The notes: generated from the sequence alone by a model not told the origin. A stretch of DNA of 64,000 nt from Neokomagataea thailandica NBRC 106555 (GCF_001598495.1 NZ_BCZB01000001.1:232448-296447), one strand, 5' to 3'. Positions 24,653-33,828 are shown, numbered from the stretch's first letter. Numbers and translations: made by a program.

Positions 24653-27145
24653 ATGACGCCGAGTGCAGGGAATGGCGGTGGCTTGGTTCATCGTCGTGGT
24701 GGCGCGCATGTTTGGACGCAATGTGCGCGCAGGGTTTTGGCTACGATGATCATGTGTGCCTTTGTTGTGGGCGGTGCTCGTATGGCGCATGCGGAGGGGG
24801 CGGCGGCCGTTCCGAGTTTGACGCAGGCACAGGCTCAGCAATTACTCGGCGTTTTGAATGATGATACGAAACGTAAGGCTTTTGCCACAACGTTAAAAAA
24901 TTTAGCGGATGCACAAACAGCGGGTGCTGTGCCGGGGGTATCACAGGCCAAGCCACATTCTGACAATTTGGGTGACCAAATGTTGGGCAGTGTCGTGGGT
25001 TTTGGGCGGGCGTTACAGCATGAAGCGCATGTGCTGATGGGCACGATTGGTAATGTGCGTGCTCTTGGTGTTTGGGTGGTTGGCGTTGTGCACACGCCGT
25101 CTGAGCAAGCCTTGATCCTGAAAGTCATGCTGCGCGTTGCGGTGTTGCTTGTGGTGGGCGGTCTGTTGTTCGTCGTGTTACGATTAGCGCTGAAAAAGCC
25201 ACGTGCGGCGCTGGAGGTTCGTGGTCAGCAGCGTAATGTCCGTGAGGAACGGGCAGAGCGGCGTGAAGTACGTCATGTGGCTGAGGCGACGCAAGAACAC
25301 AGCAGTAATGGCGTGCGGTCTGCAGAAGATGTGGAGCGTGATGAAGCGCAGCGTGTGCGGCATCAGGGTTCATGGTCGAAATTAGTGCTCGCTTTTCATC
25401 GCTTGCCGTTCGCATTTGGCTTGTTTGTGCTGGATATTTTGCCGGTTGCCATGTTCCCACTGGCGGCTTTCTTGATTGAGGGGCTGGATAATGCGGGCGA
25501 TGGGGCAACAGGAGCCGCTATTGAGGCTGTAGCGTGGATTGGGTGTTTTGGCGTTTGTGGCCTTGTGGCGTTTGTACAGATGATTTTTGCGCCGCAGCAG
25601 GCGTGGCGTCGTTTGTTTGTTATGGGTAATAAAGGCGCGTATTTTTGGTTTAGTTGGTTGAAGCGCCTTGGGGCGAGTTTAGGGTTTGGTCTGGCTGTAT
25701 TAACGGTGTTGTCATCCGTGGGGATGCCAGATGCTGTGGTGGGGGCGTTAGGTAAATTACTGGCCCTGATGATTCATCTGCAGTTGCTCTTTATGATTCT
25801 ACGCGGGCGCACGCCAGTCTGGAAATTATGCGAGCAAGTTGCGGCGCGCAGTCCTGTTCCGGGTGTATTGCGATTTATTGGGCATAGTTGGTGGATTGCC
25901 GCTATCTTCTTTGACCTCGCCTTGTGGTTGGTGTGGGCTGCGGAAATTCATGGCGGCTATACTGCGATTACAACATTATTCGTGCGGACATGTGTGGCTG
26001 TCGCGTTGACGCGTATCGTCAGCATTATTGCGTATGGTGGTGTGGAACGTCTGTTCCGTTATTTACCTGATTGGGCCTCTTTAACAGAAGATGCGCAACG
26101 CAGGGTGAGTCGTTATTATCCTGCGGCACAGCATGTAGTGACGTTGTTACTGGCTGTTGTAACGGTTTTTGCTCTATCCGTTGCGTGGGGTGCGCCGGTA
26201 CGTGAGCTCTTTGAGCAAGGTGGTTTGGGGCAGCATATTTTCTCTTCAGTGGTGACGATACTTGTTTCACTTTTAATCGGTGTTTTGGTCTGGGAAGCGG
26301 TGAGCATCGTGACGGAGCGGCATTTGCTGAGTTTGGCCAATTCAACGGATGGCGCAGCAAAAGCGGCACGTTTTCGGACGTTGCAACCTATGTTGCGTAT
26401 TATTCTTCTGGTGATTTTGTCGGCCGTTATTGGGCTGACGATTTTGTCTGAGATAGGTGTGAATACTGCGCCACTTTTGGCGAGTGCATCTATTTTTGGT
26501 GTTGCACTGGGTTTCGGGTCACAGAAGCTCGTGCAGGATTTCATCAGTGGGATTTTCTTGCTGATGGAAAATGCGCTGACTGTCGGTGATGCCGTAACGT
26601 TAAGCGGGACGTATGGTGTGGTTGAAAAGCTCTCGCTGCGCACAGTTCATGTGCGGGCGAATGATGGGTCAATGAACATCTTTCCGTTCAGTTCTTTGAA
26701 CCAGATTATTAATTATAATCGGGACTTCGCACGGGCAATTATCGTGGCTGAGGTAGGGTATTCTGCTGATACAGATGATGTTGTGAAGGCGATTAATGAT
26801 ATCACGGCAGAGATGAGGGCTGATCCGGAGTTTAAGAGTCTGATTATTGATGACTTCCAGATGTGGGGGGTCGACTCACTGAATGACTGGTCCGTTACGG
26901 TGCGTGGCACACTGCCCACGACGACGGCGGGACGTTGGCCGGTGCAGCGTCAATTCTATCGCCGTATGAAGAAGTGCTTTGAGGCACGTGGCATTGACAT
27001 TCCATTCCCAACACGGACATTGGAGGTATCAGGGCTAGAACGTTTGACGGATTATCGGGGGCCACAGGGTGAAAAACTTGGTATAGCTCCAGAACATGCG
27101 GGGAGTGTTCGGGCGCAAGATGCCGAGATTGATGAGAAGCGATGA
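24653..27145 (+). CDS. MscS-family mechanosensitive ion channel, large form
   Basis: 830 residues; GAGGAG lies 8 nt before the ATG. A signal-like segment ends near MAHAEG, a periplasmic stretch of about 90 residues follows, then many membrane helices with a long charged cytoplasmic-type loop (about 190-235). The C-terminal third holds the MscS core: the pore helix region ALGFGSQKLVQDFISGIFLLMEN, the beta domain VGDAVTLSGTYGVVEKLSLRTVHVRANDGSMNIFPFS and the alpha/beta end. Such channels open under membrane tension and protect against osmotic downshock. The length puts it with the large MscS paralogues rather than E. coli MscS (286 residues). Confidence 0.9.
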   Translation: MTPSAGNGGGLVHRRGGAHVWTQCARRVLATMIMCAFVVGGARMAHAEGAAAVPSLTQAQAQQLLGVLNDDTKRKAFATTLKNLADAQTAGAVPGVSQAKPHSDNLGDQMLGSVVGFGRALQHEAHVLMGTIGNVRALGVWVVGVVHTPSEQALILKVMLRVAVLLVVGGLLFVVLRLALKKPRAALEVRGQQRNVREERAERREVRHVAEATQEHSSNGVRSAEDVERDEAQRVRHQGSWSKLVLAFHRLPFAFGLFVLDILPVAMFPLAAFLIEGLDNAGDGATGAAIEAVAWIGCFGVCGLVAFVQMIFAPQQAWRRLFVMGNKGAYFWFSWLKRLGASLGFGLAVLTVLSSVGMPDAVVGALGKLLALMIHLQLLFMILRGRTPVWKLCEQVAARSPVPGVLRFIGHSWWIAAIFFDLALWLVWAAEIHGGYTAITTLFVRTCVAVALTRIVSIIAYGGVERLFRYLPDWASLTEDAQRRVSRYYPAAQHVVTLLLAVVTVFALSVAWGAPVRELFEQGGLGQHIFSSVVTILVSLLIGVLVWEAVSIVTERHLLSLANSTDGAAKAARFRTLQPMLRIILLVILSAVIGLTILSEIGVNTAPLLASASIFGVALGFGSQKLVQDFISGIFLLMENALTVGDAVTLSGTYGVVEKLSLRTVHVRANDGSMNIFPFSSLNQIINYNRDFARAIIVAEVGYSADTDDVVKAINDITAEMRADPEFKSLIIDDFQMWGVDSLNDWSVTVRGTLPTTTAGRWPVQRQFYRRMKKCFEARGIDIPFPTRTLEVSGLERLTDYRGPQGEKLGIAPEHAGSVRAQDAEIDEKR

Positions 27146-28685
27146 TAAGGGGAGCGGTGGGCCAGGAGGCTGCACCGGGTCATTTCTGACGGTTATAAGG
27201 CCTCTCTCTGTTGTGGCGATGTTTGCTGCATGTGCTGTGTTTGGTGCAGCACATGCTCAGCCACAACCGACGGATGCGCCTTCCCCGGAGATGGATATGG
27301 CCTCCGATCAGTCAGGTAGTCATACTGATGAGCTGATACCATCTCCCGGTGCTGAGGCGACCTTGCCGAAGGCATCAGCCTATGAGAATGTGATTGATAA
27401 TTTCCCGGTTCCACCATCATTATTTCCCGTTGTAAATCAACGTTCTGGGTGGTTGAAGCGGCATGGGAACATTCTTCAACTGGATAATCTGAACGAGTTT
27501 ATGGGGGCCGTGACTGCGCCTACACCTGGGCATGGTTATCGTCAGGGGGCGTCAAATGCGGGGCAGTATGCGCTGAACATTTTGACGGACTGGGGCCGTG
27601 TTTTGGGCTGGTCTGGTTTTACGACGCATGCGGTGATTGTGGGGCGCTACGGTACGACGGCGAACCGTATGTTTGGTGATTGGTTGGCGCATAGTCAGGA
27701 AACTTACGGCGGTGGTGGTAATGTCGTTGCGCATTTGGTGATGGTGTATGGTGAGCAGCGCCTCTGGGAAGATCGTTTGTCCGTGGCTGCGGGGCGTATG
27801 TCTCAGCTCTCTGATTTTGCCAGTGGGTCTTTATTCTGTACGTTTATGAATAATAGTTTTTGTGGCCGCCCGAAGGGGGCTGCGGATAGTTCCTATTATA
27901 GTTCCTATCCAGCGTCAGTATGGGCTTTGCGGGTGAGGGCGCGGCCGCTACGCCGTGATGTTTATGTGCAAGCGGGTGTGTATTTTGCAGAAGAGGGAAT
28001 TTATTCGCCTTCGATGAACCGCTCTGGGTTTCATTGGAGTGGCGCGTATCATGTTGGAGAGATTTTCCCTGTTGAGTTGGGTTGGCAGCCGAGTTTTCGG
28101 CGTCCTTCCGGTGAGGTTGCGTTTCCGGGGCACTATAAGCTCGGCTTTGCGGTAGAGCGCGTGGCGCGGGATGAAAATTTTTTGGATACGTTGGGGAATC
28201 CTTATGCGGATAGTGGTTTCTCTGCGGCGCGACAAAATGGTTCGTGGTCGAGCTGGTTTTTGATGGATCAACGTTTATGGACGTCGCGGCGGCATCCTAA
28301 GACGGGGCTCTCCTTTTTGGGTGGCGCCGTTTTTAATGCGCCACATACAGCATTGCGTGACCGCCAATTCTATGCCGGTTTTACATGGAATGGTTTTTGG
28401 GCAAGCCGCCCAACGGATACGATTGGTCTTGCATTTTCGTATGTTCATATTGCTGATGGTGTTCAGAAATCGGAAGCGCATTTAATGCGCCGTAAGGGCG
28501 TCCTGCCGTATAAAGCGACTGGTATTCAAACGGATGCTGAAGTCGTGGAACTGAATTATAGTTTCCCGATCGGGCGTGCGGTGACGTTGGAGCCGGATAT
28601 ACAGTATTATCATCACCCGAATGGACAGGCGAACTTGCGTGACGCGGTGATGGTAGGATTCCGCAGTCATGTCGAAATTTTCTAA
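27132..28685 (+). CDS. OprB-family carbohydrate-selective porin
   Basis: 517 residues from ATG 27132. Starts at 27096 and 27120 are also in frame and all overlap the end of the MscS gene. The signal peptide is TVIRPLSVVAMFAACAVFGAAHAQ. The mature protein has OprB features: an N-terminal Pro-rich lead, then aromatic, glycine-rich beta strands (YALNILTDWGRVLGWSGFTTHAV, NRMFGDWLAHSQ, VYVQAGVYFAEEGIYSPSMNRSGFHW) and a C-terminal strand ending in VMVGFRSHVEIF with terminal Phe. It forms a sugar-selective outer-membrane pore, which suits the periplasmic sugar oxidation of acetic acid bacteria. No terminator is evident. Confidence 0.88.
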   Translation: MRSDDKGSGGPGGCTGSFLTVIRPLSVVAMFAACAVFGAAHAQPQPTDAPSPEMDMASDQSGSHTDELIPSPGAEATLPKASAYENVIDNFPVPPSLFPVVNQRSGWLKRHGNILQLDNLNEFMGAVTAPTPGHGYRQGASNAGQYALNILTDWGRVLGWSGFTTHAVIVGRYGTTANRMFGDWLAHSQETYGGGGNVVAHLVMVYGEQRLWEDRLSVAAGRMSQLSDFASGSLFCTFMNNSFCGRPKGAADSSYYSSYPASVWALRVRARPLRRDVYVQAGVYFAEEGIYSPSMNRSGFHWSGAYHVGEIFPVELGWQPSFRRPSGEVAFPGHYKLGFAVERVARDENFLDTLGNPYADSGFSAARQNGSWSSWFLMDQRLWTSRRHPKTGLSFLGGAVFNAPHTALRDRQFYAGFTWNGFWASRPTDTIGLAFSYVHIADGVQKSEAHLMRRKGVLPYKATGIQTDAEVVELNYSFPIGRAVTLEPDIQYYHHPNGQANLRDAVMVGFRSHVEIF

Positions 28686-28777
28686 TTAAGGGGACGTTTG
28701 AGCCCTGTTACAATGTGAGTTTAGGGGCACAGCTACCCTGTTTGTTTTGCTTTTTAAGCGGTTTAGACGCGGAATTG

Positions 28778-28957
28778 TTATTTCGATGAGACGCGCCTAT
28801 CCCATAGGGGCAAATACTCCACGAACTGCTCCACCTCAAAGCCAATAGAGGTTTCCAGCAGCGTCTGAAACGCTGCAACAGGGTCACGGCAAGCGCGTCC
28901 TCGGCTTAGCGTAGGATTTTTTGGCGTAGGATTTCGCTCCCTACCGTAACGATCCCA
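28778..28957 (-). pseudogene. Possible decayed gene fragment
   Basis: Reading leftward, 59 codons stay open between two stops with no start codon near the beginning. The last 35 residues (from DPVAAFQTLLETSIGFEVEQ to LPLWDRRVSSK) look like real coding sequence ending in TAA at 28778-28780. The upstream part contains an 11-bp direct repeat, GCGTAGGATTT, at 28909-28919 and 28924-28934, and looks scrambled. I cannot name the parent gene. It lies between the porin gene and the eamA gene, both of which end here. Confidence 0.3.
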
Positions 28958-28961
28958 TTAA

Positions 28962-29855
28962 TTAATGGTGGGTGTTGCGTGGGCTGGTGAGAACATTACC
29001 GGCTGAAGCGGTTACGATGCATAAGACACCGATCCAGCGTGCTGAGGATAGGTTCTCCCCCAAGAAAATGAGGCCAGAAATGGCACCGAGCATAGGCTCC
29101 ATGCTGAGGAGAATGCCGAGGTCACGCGGTTTGAGGCGGCGCATGGCCATCATATCAAGAATATAGGGGACAGCAGAAGAGAGAACCGCCACACTTAGGG
29201 CTGCGCCGCCCTGCCATGGATGGGTGAAGATCAGTGGTAGGGTGGGAAGGAGGCAGGGAATGAGCAAAAGCCCTGCGGTGCTCATACCAAGTGTAGTGGC
29301 TAGGGCTGCGGGGAGTGTCTGGCCGATGCGTGTGCCGGTTAGGATATAGATGATCCAACCGCAGCCGCTCAGGAGGGCTGCGGCGATACCCCATGGGTCG
29401 AGGCCGTGTACAGATCCATGTAGAGCGCTCTCCGGGCGCAGGAGGAGGTAGAGACCAAGTATGACGAAGCTGGCCCAGCAAAGGTCTAGGATACGGCGGG
29501 AACCCGTTAAGGCTAGGGTGAGGGGGCCTGTAAATTCGAGGGCTACGACAATGCCCAAAGGTAGCCGCACAAGCGCGTAGTAGAAGCAAAAATTCATCAC
29601 GGCGATGGACAGCCCATAGGGCAAGAGCAGCGTGAGCGTTTTTTTGTTCAGTTGGCCGGGTAGAGGGCGCCAGATCGTGAGGAGAATGATGGCGGCCAAG
29701 CAAACGCGCAGCCCCACCATGCCGGAGGGGCCAAAAAGTGGGAACAACCCTTTGGCTAAGGTTGCTCCGATTTGGAAAGAGGAAATACCCCCGATCAATA
29801 AGCCAACGGCTTTGAGTTGGCTGTAGCGCTCGGGGGTGTGGGGATGGGTGGCCAT
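28962..29855 (-). CDS. EamA/DMT-family exporter, RhtA-like
   Basis: 297 residues with about ten hydrophobic segments in two EamA halves. The N-terminal half (SFQIGATLAKGLFPLFGPSGMVGLRVCLAAIILL) and PLGIVVALEFTGPLTLAL match the RhtA threonine/homoserine exporter subgroup. The second half has LSSAVPYILDMMAMRRLKPRDLGILLSMEPMLGAISGLIFLGE. It should export small amino acids or related metabolites across the inner membrane. The start lies 2 nt after the parE stop, so it is probably co-transcribed with parE. Confidence 0.87.
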   Translation of the reverse strand: MATHPHTPERYSQLKAVGLLIGGISSFQIGATLAKGLFPLFGPSGMVGLRVCLAAIILLTIWRPLPGQLNKKTLTLLLPYGLSIAVMNFCFYYALVRLPLGIVVALEFTGPLTLALTGSRRILDLCWASFVILGLYLLLRPESALHGSVHGLDPWGIAAALLSGCGWIIYILTGTRIGQTLPAALATTLGMSTAGLLLIPCLLPTLPLIFTHPWQGGAALSVAVLSSAVPYILDMMAMRRLKPRDLGILLSMEPMLGAISGLIFLGENLSSARWIGVLCIVTASAGNVLTSPRNTHH

Positions 29856-29857
29856 GC

Positions 29858-31915
29858 TCAGACGTCGAGGTCCTCAACGCTGCGGGCGTGTTCTTGAATG
29901 AAACGGAAACGGAGTTCGGGTTTGCGTCCCATCAGGCTTTCTACGCGCTCACTGGTAAGATGACGGTCTTCAGGTAGTGCCACAACGCGCAAAAGCGTGC
30001 GGCGAGCAGGGTCCATTGTGGTTTGCTTCAAATCCTTGACCGGCATTTCCCCTAAGCCTTTGAAGCGTGAGACTTCGACTTTGGCATTGGGTTTGAAATC
30101 GCTGCGGATGCGGCGATCCCGGTCCAGATCATCCATGGCGTAAATGGTTTTGGCACCATGGGTCAGGCGGTAGAGCGGGGGTTGTGCAAGGTGTAGGTGT
30201 CCGTGGCGGATGAGTTCTGGCATTTCGCGGTAGAAGAACGTCATCAGCAGCGAGGCGATATGCGCACCATCCACGTCTGCATCGGTCATGATGATCACGC
30301 GGCCATAGCGTAAACGGCTGACATCGAAGCTTTGGCCGACACCACAGCCTAGTGCTTCAATCAGGTCGCGGAGTTCTTGATTGGCGCGCAATTTGTCTGC
30401 GGTGGCGGAGGCGACGTTGAGAATTTTGCCGCGAAGAGGGAGAACGGCTTGTGTTTCACGGTCACGGGCTTGGCGCGCAGAACCGCCCGCAGATTCACCT
30501 TCGACGAGGAAGAGTTCTGTTTCCGCCGCATTCTCACGCGTACAATCGGTCAGCTTACCGGGGAGGCGTAGCTTACGGGTGGCGCTCTTACGGGCAGTTT
30601 CTTTGACTTCACGGCGGCGCAGGCGGTCTTCTGCGCGTTCGATCATGAAGGCTAAAAGATTATCAGCCTGTTGCGGGTTACCGCCGAGCCAATGATCAAT
30701 CCGGTCACGCAAAGCTCCTTCGACAAGGCGTGAGGCTTCTTGCGTGGTCAGCTTGTCTTTCGTTTGCCCTTGGAATTGCGGGTCACGAATGAAGACGGAG
30801 AGTTTTGCCGCGACCGCGCCGAGAACATCTTCTGCGGTGATAGCGGCTGCGCGCTTATTCTTACGCTGGTCGCCCCATGCGCGGAACCCTTTGACGAGAG
30901 CCGCACGGAAGCCCGTTTCATGCGTGCCGCCTTGAGGGGTGGGGATGGTGTTGCAGTAGGACGTCAGAGCCGAAGGGCCGCTCTCAAGGAAAGCAACGGC
31001 CCATTCTACCCGTCCTCCTGTACGCCCATCGGCGGCGACGGGGAGTTCAGCTTCACCGGCCCAGCATGGGGAGAGGAGTGCCGGATTCTCGCCAAGATCA
31101 GCGGCGAGCGCATCTTCTAGGCCATTGGGGAATTGGATGAGCGCTTCGGCGGGTGTTTCATCCTCGGCCTTGAGGAGGGAGGCCTCACAGCGCCATTGGA
31201 TGGTAACCCCCCGGAACAGGGCTGCTTTGGATTTGCACAGGCGGAAGAGGCGCGCAGGAGAGAAATGGTGCGTGCCGAAAATTTCGGGGTCTGGTGCGAA
31301 GCGCACGGTCGTGCCACGGCGGTTTGGTGCGTTGCCTATCGGAGCTAGTGGGCCGAGGGGGTTCCCGCGTGAGAAGTCTTGGCGGTACAGCGTACGATCC
31401 CGCGCGACTTCGACCTCTAATTTTTCAGACAAAGCATTGACGACGGAACTGCCGACGCCATGCAGGCCGCCAGAGGTGTCATAGGCTTTGCCGGAGAACT
31501 TACCACCCGCATGGAGGGTGGTAAAAATGACTTCGAGCGCAGATTTGTCTGGGAATTTGGGGTGTGGGTCGATTGGGATGCCGCGGCCATTATCGCGCAC
31601 CATCAGTTGATGGGCGCTTTCTAGGCGCATTTCGATGATACTGGCATGCCCTGCCACGGCCTCATCCATGGCGTTATCAAGGATTTCAGAGGCGAGGTGG
31701 TGGTAGGCATTATCATCCGTACCACCGATATACATGCCGGGGCGACGGCGGACAGGCTCTAAGCCTTCGAGGACTTCAATGTCCTGCGCGTCATAATTAG
31801 GCGCATTCGTGGCGCTGCCGGCAGGCCCCGTGGATTTGGGGGCCTGTCCGCGACCGCGTCCACGGCCTCGTGCTGGGGAAGTGCCGTTTTGGCCGGACTC
31901 GAACAAATCGCTCAT
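29858..31915 (-). CDS. parE: DNA topoisomerase IV subunit B
   Basis: 685 residues. A Gly/Arg/Pro-rich N-terminal tail of about 40 residues precedes the GHKL ATPase domain (EVLEGLEPVRRRPGMYIGGTD, EILDNAMDEA, DNGRGIP, GGLHGVGSSVVNALSE) and the transducer domain. The TOPRIM domain shows LVEGESAGGSA and MTDADVDGAHI, followed by PPLYRLTHG and the C-terminal RFKGLGEMPVKDLKQTTMDP. The IEALGCGVGQSFD insert region and the missing GyrB-type insertion favour ParE over GyrB. With ParC it decatenates daughter chromosomes. Confidence 0.93.
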   Translation of the reverse strand: MSDLFESGQNGTSPARGRGRGRGQAPKSTGPAGSATNAPNYDAQDIEVLEGLEPVRRRPGMYIGGTDDNAYHHLASEILDNAMDEAVAGHASIIEMRLESAHQLMVRDNGRGIPIDPHPKFPDKSALEVIFTTLHAGGKFSGKAYDTSGGLHGVGSSVVNALSEKLEVEVARDRTLYRQDFSRGNPLGPLAPIGNAPNRRGTTVRFAPDPEIFGTHHFSPARLFRLCKSKAALFRGVTIQWRCEASLLKAEDETPAEALIQFPNGLEDALAADLGENPALLSPCWAGEAELPVAADGRTGGRVEWAVAFLESGPSALTSYCNTIPTPQGGTHETGFRAALVKGFRAWGDQRKNKRAAAITAEDVLGAVAAKLSVFIRDPQFQGQTKDKLTTQEASRLVEGALRDRIDHWLGGNPQQADNLLAFMIERAEDRLRRREVKETARKSATRKLRLPGKLTDCTRENAAETELFLVEGESAGGSARQARDRETQAVLPLRGKILNVASATADKLRANQELRDLIEALGCGVGQSFDVSRLRYGRVIIMTDADVDGAHIASLLMTFFYREMPELIRHGHLHLAQPPLYRLTHGAKTIYAMDDLDRDRRIRSDFKPNAKVEVSRFKGLGEMPVKDLKQTTMDPARRTLLRVVALPEDRHLTSERVESLMGRKPELRFRFIQEHARSVEDLDV

Positions 31916-31977
31916 GAGAGCGTTGTCGCCGCGCAGCTAGCGGACGTCAAGCGTTCCCGATGATTACGGTGCAGAAA

Positions 31978-32538
31978 TCAGCCTTTATGGCTACGATGGC
32001 GCGTTGTGCTCTTGGCTTCACCATGGCGGGAACGGCGGTCCGTCGCGGCAGGGGCTGAGCAGGTCTCGTAAGAAGCAGGCTGCGCGACGTCTTTTGCTTC
32101 CGCATAATGAGCGAGATCAGAGGCCGTTTGCAGGGCTGCGGTTTCGTCAAACATGGCTTCACGCTGAGCGCAGAAGACTGTGCCGGATTTTAAGCCGCCA
32201 AGAGATTGGATATCGGCCAGTTGGGTCACATAGTCATCATGCGCAGCCTGTGCACGGCGGCCATATGTGTCACGGAAATATGTATTGAGTCGGTTTTCTG
32301 CATCGAGCAGAGCAGGGCGGAACTTGCTGACAAACGCATTGTAACGATCTTGCGTTTTGCAGGACAGCGCCGTCACCATCAGTTCAGACTTTAGGCCAGC
32401 TACGTCAAATGCTTCATGTGCGGGCGAATTAGTGCAATCCGCAGCAAAGCTTTGGGTCGGCCCTGTTACGAGGGCTATAGCGAACGCTAAGCCAGTGCAT
32501 GTTTTGCATAGTAGAGAACGGCGGAAAATCGAGGGCAT
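31978..32538 (-). CDS. Secreted protein of unknown function
   Basis: 186 residues. A signal peptide (GLAFAIALVTGPTQSFA, cut near residue 33) leads to a mature domain with four cysteines (ADCTNSPAHE, ALSCKTQDRY, GTVFCAQREAM, YETCSAP) that could form two disulphides. The middle part is helical (YNAFVSKFRPALLDAENRLNTYFRDTYGRRAQAAHDDYVTQL), followed by a basic tail (RRSRHGEAKSTTRHRSHKG). I do not recognise the family. Location is probably periplasmic. It follows parE on the same strand but upstream of it by 62 bp, with its own likely promoter. Confidence 0.7.
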   Translation of the reverse strand: MPSIFRRSLLCKTCTGLAFAIALVTGPTQSFAADCTNSPAHEAFDVAGLKSELMVTALSCKTQDRYNAFVSKFRPALLDAENRLNTYFRDTYGRRAQAAHDDYVTQLADIQSLGGLKSGTVFCAQREAMFDETAALQTASDLAHYAEAKDVAQPASYETCSAPAATDRRSRHGEAKSTTRHRSHKG

Positions 32539-32680
32539 TCACTCACTCCACGAGGTCGAGGCACTGACGGGTTCAAACCATCATCTGAATGTGCATCGCA
32601 GTAGCCTGAAAAGAGTTTTTCAACAAGAAACTTTACAGCGTCTTGGTCGCTACTGAAAACATGGTGTGGAGCATGGCTTC

Positions 32681-32839
32681 ATGGCGGAAAAGCGGCAATT
32701 TTGGTGGTGTGCGTTTCTTTTCATGCCGTTGATAAAAATTGTCTTCAGAATAAGTAAGAGTCCTCTTCTTGCTCTTTCGCTTGTTGGTTTCCTGCTCTAC
32801 ATGCGGGATGTGCTATGCGATGATAGCGTTTGTATTTGA
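32681..32839 (+). CDS. Possible small membrane protein, 52 residues
   Basis: ATG 32681 to TGA 32837-32839. The peptide starts MAEKRQFWWCAFLFMPLIKI, continues through a basic turn (RISK) to a second hydrophobic stretch SPLLALSLVGFLLYM and ends in an acidic, cysteine-containing tail (RDVLCDDSVCI). GGAG lies 9 nt before the ATG. It sits in a 319-bp gap between a leftward secreted-protein gene and the rightward lipoprotein gene, whose start is 18 nt downstream. It could be a real small protein or chance; no family recognised. Confidence 0.3.
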   Translation: MAEKRQFWWCAFLFMPLIKIVFRISKSPLLALSLVGFLLYMRDVLCDDSVCI

Positions 32840-32857
32840 CTCGTACCGGAGGTGACT

Positions 32858-33409
32858 GTGCGTTTGCGAGGTTCTGCCATTTCTTTGGGTTCGGCCTGTG
32901 CGGTCGCCCTGCTGTTGTCGGGCTGTGCCCAAACGCCGTTGGTTCAGCGTGCTGTTGCGCCTAATCCGTTTGGTTATCAAAAAGTCTCTGCTGTATGCCA
33001 TGTTTCTCCCGTTACGACGGGCGCTGATGGCAGCATGGCTGTGACGATGGCTGTACGGAGTGACGATGGCCTCTGTGCGCTTTCTGTCCAGCAGCCAGGT
33101 GGTGGAAACTATGCCTCTTTTGGCGTGAACCCAGCACCGTCACACGGGAAGGCTTTTCTGTATAATTATGATGGCCATACCTATGTTGATTATACGCCCG
33201 CCACGTCTTTTGTGGGCTCAGACAGCTTCACGGCAGAGTTGATTCCGGCTTCTGGCGGAAAGCGCGAGCATTTGACGGTGAAAGCAACGGTTGATGCGAC
33301 GGGTGTGAGCGTCACGGCGCCAACCCCACCAAGCAGCACCAAAACAGCAGCGCCTGTGGCGAAAAAAGCGGCACCAGCACGCCATGTTCGGGCACGCCAT
33401 AAGCGGTAA
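32858..33409 (+). CDS. Putative lipoprotein with a beta-sandwich-like domain
   Basis: 183 residues from GTG 32858, chosen because GGAGG ends 6 nt before it; a GTG two codons upstream is in frame. The lipobox LLLSGC (Cys near residue 23) predicts a lipoprotein. The mature part reads as beta-rich: VCHVSPVTTGADGSMAVTMAV, then NPAPSHGKAFLYNYDGHTYVDYTPATSFVGSDSFTAEL, the last resembling repeats of bacterial Ig/cadherin-like adhesion domains. A Pro/Ala/Lys-rich tail ends in basic RHVRARHKR. Unknown function in the envelope; the basic tail could bind acidic polymers. Confidence 0.65.
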   Translation: MRLRGSAISLGSACAVALLLSGCAQTPLVQRAVAPNPFGYQKVSAVCHVSPVTTGADGSMAVTMAVRSDDGLCALSVQQPGGGNYASFGVNPAPSHGKAFLYNYDGHTYVDYTPATSFVGSDSFTAELIPASGGKREHLTVKATVDATGVSVTAPTPPSSTKTAAPVAKKAAPARHVRARHKR

Positions 33410-33436
33410 TTTGGTTCGTTTTGAGCAAGCGGTAGG

Positions 33437-33469
33437 AAGCGGTCAGAGTATTCTCTGGCCGCTTTTTTT
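33437..33469 (+). terminator. Rho-independent terminator of the lipoprotein gene
   Basis: AAGCGGTCAGAG (33437-33448) pairs with CTCTGGCCGCTT (33453-33464, one G-U pair), followed by a T run, 28 nt after the stop. Confidence 0.9.
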
Positions 33470-33489
33470 GTTTGTAAAAGCTGAGGCGG

Positions 33490-33645
33490 GTGCCTCTGAC
33501 ATATGCGTCATATTATTATGCTCTTAACGGTACCGGGCACGACACGGCAGATTTAACTTTTGGGTCTGTGGCGCTGTTCGTTGCTTCCCATGGGGCAGAT
33601 GAAGAACACAGCTTTGCTATTGGTGTGGAACAGCGCGGGAGCTAG
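33490..33645 (+). CDS. Possible short ORF or gene remnant, 51 residues
   Basis: GTG 33490 to TAG 33643-33645, with GAGG 3 nt before the start. The peptide (MPLTYASYYYALNGTGHDTA and on to HSFAIGVEQRGS) has a balanced composition but no motif I recognise. It lies just after the lipoprotein terminator in a 419-bp gap, with no good promoter. It could be a broken gene end. The rest of the gap (33646-33769) holds nothing that I can name. Confidence 0.22.
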   Translation: MPLTYASYYYALNGTGHDTADLTFGSVALFVASHGADEEHSFAIGVEQRGS

Positions 33646-33769
33646 GCGTTTAAGCGTTTTTGACAAAGTATTGTGCTGTGAATGAAGCCGCTAACATATA
33701 TGGGTCTTTAGGCACTGTGTGATGGTAGAGCACGGCGCGGGTCTCATGCCGCAATAGAGAATTAAGCAC

Positions 33770-33798
33770 AAAAAAGCCCTCCATTGAGGAGGGCTTTT
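33770..33798 (-). terminator. Rho-independent terminator of the 33.8-36.8 kb TonB-dependent receptor
   Basis: AAAAGCCCTCC (33772-33782) pairs with GGAGGGCTTTT (33788-33798) around a 5-nt loop. Reading leftward it ends in a T6 run, 30 nt past the receptor stop. Confidence 0.9.
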
Positions 33799-33828
33799 CG
33801 TAGGTGGAGTAAACCTCTGATCGGAAGA

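Noticed and set aside
33660..33798. Small RNA between a TTGACA box and the hairpin at 33770-33798
   Set aside because: The -10 at 17 nt (TGAAGC) is poor, and the hairpin is better explained as the receptor gene's terminator on the other strand.
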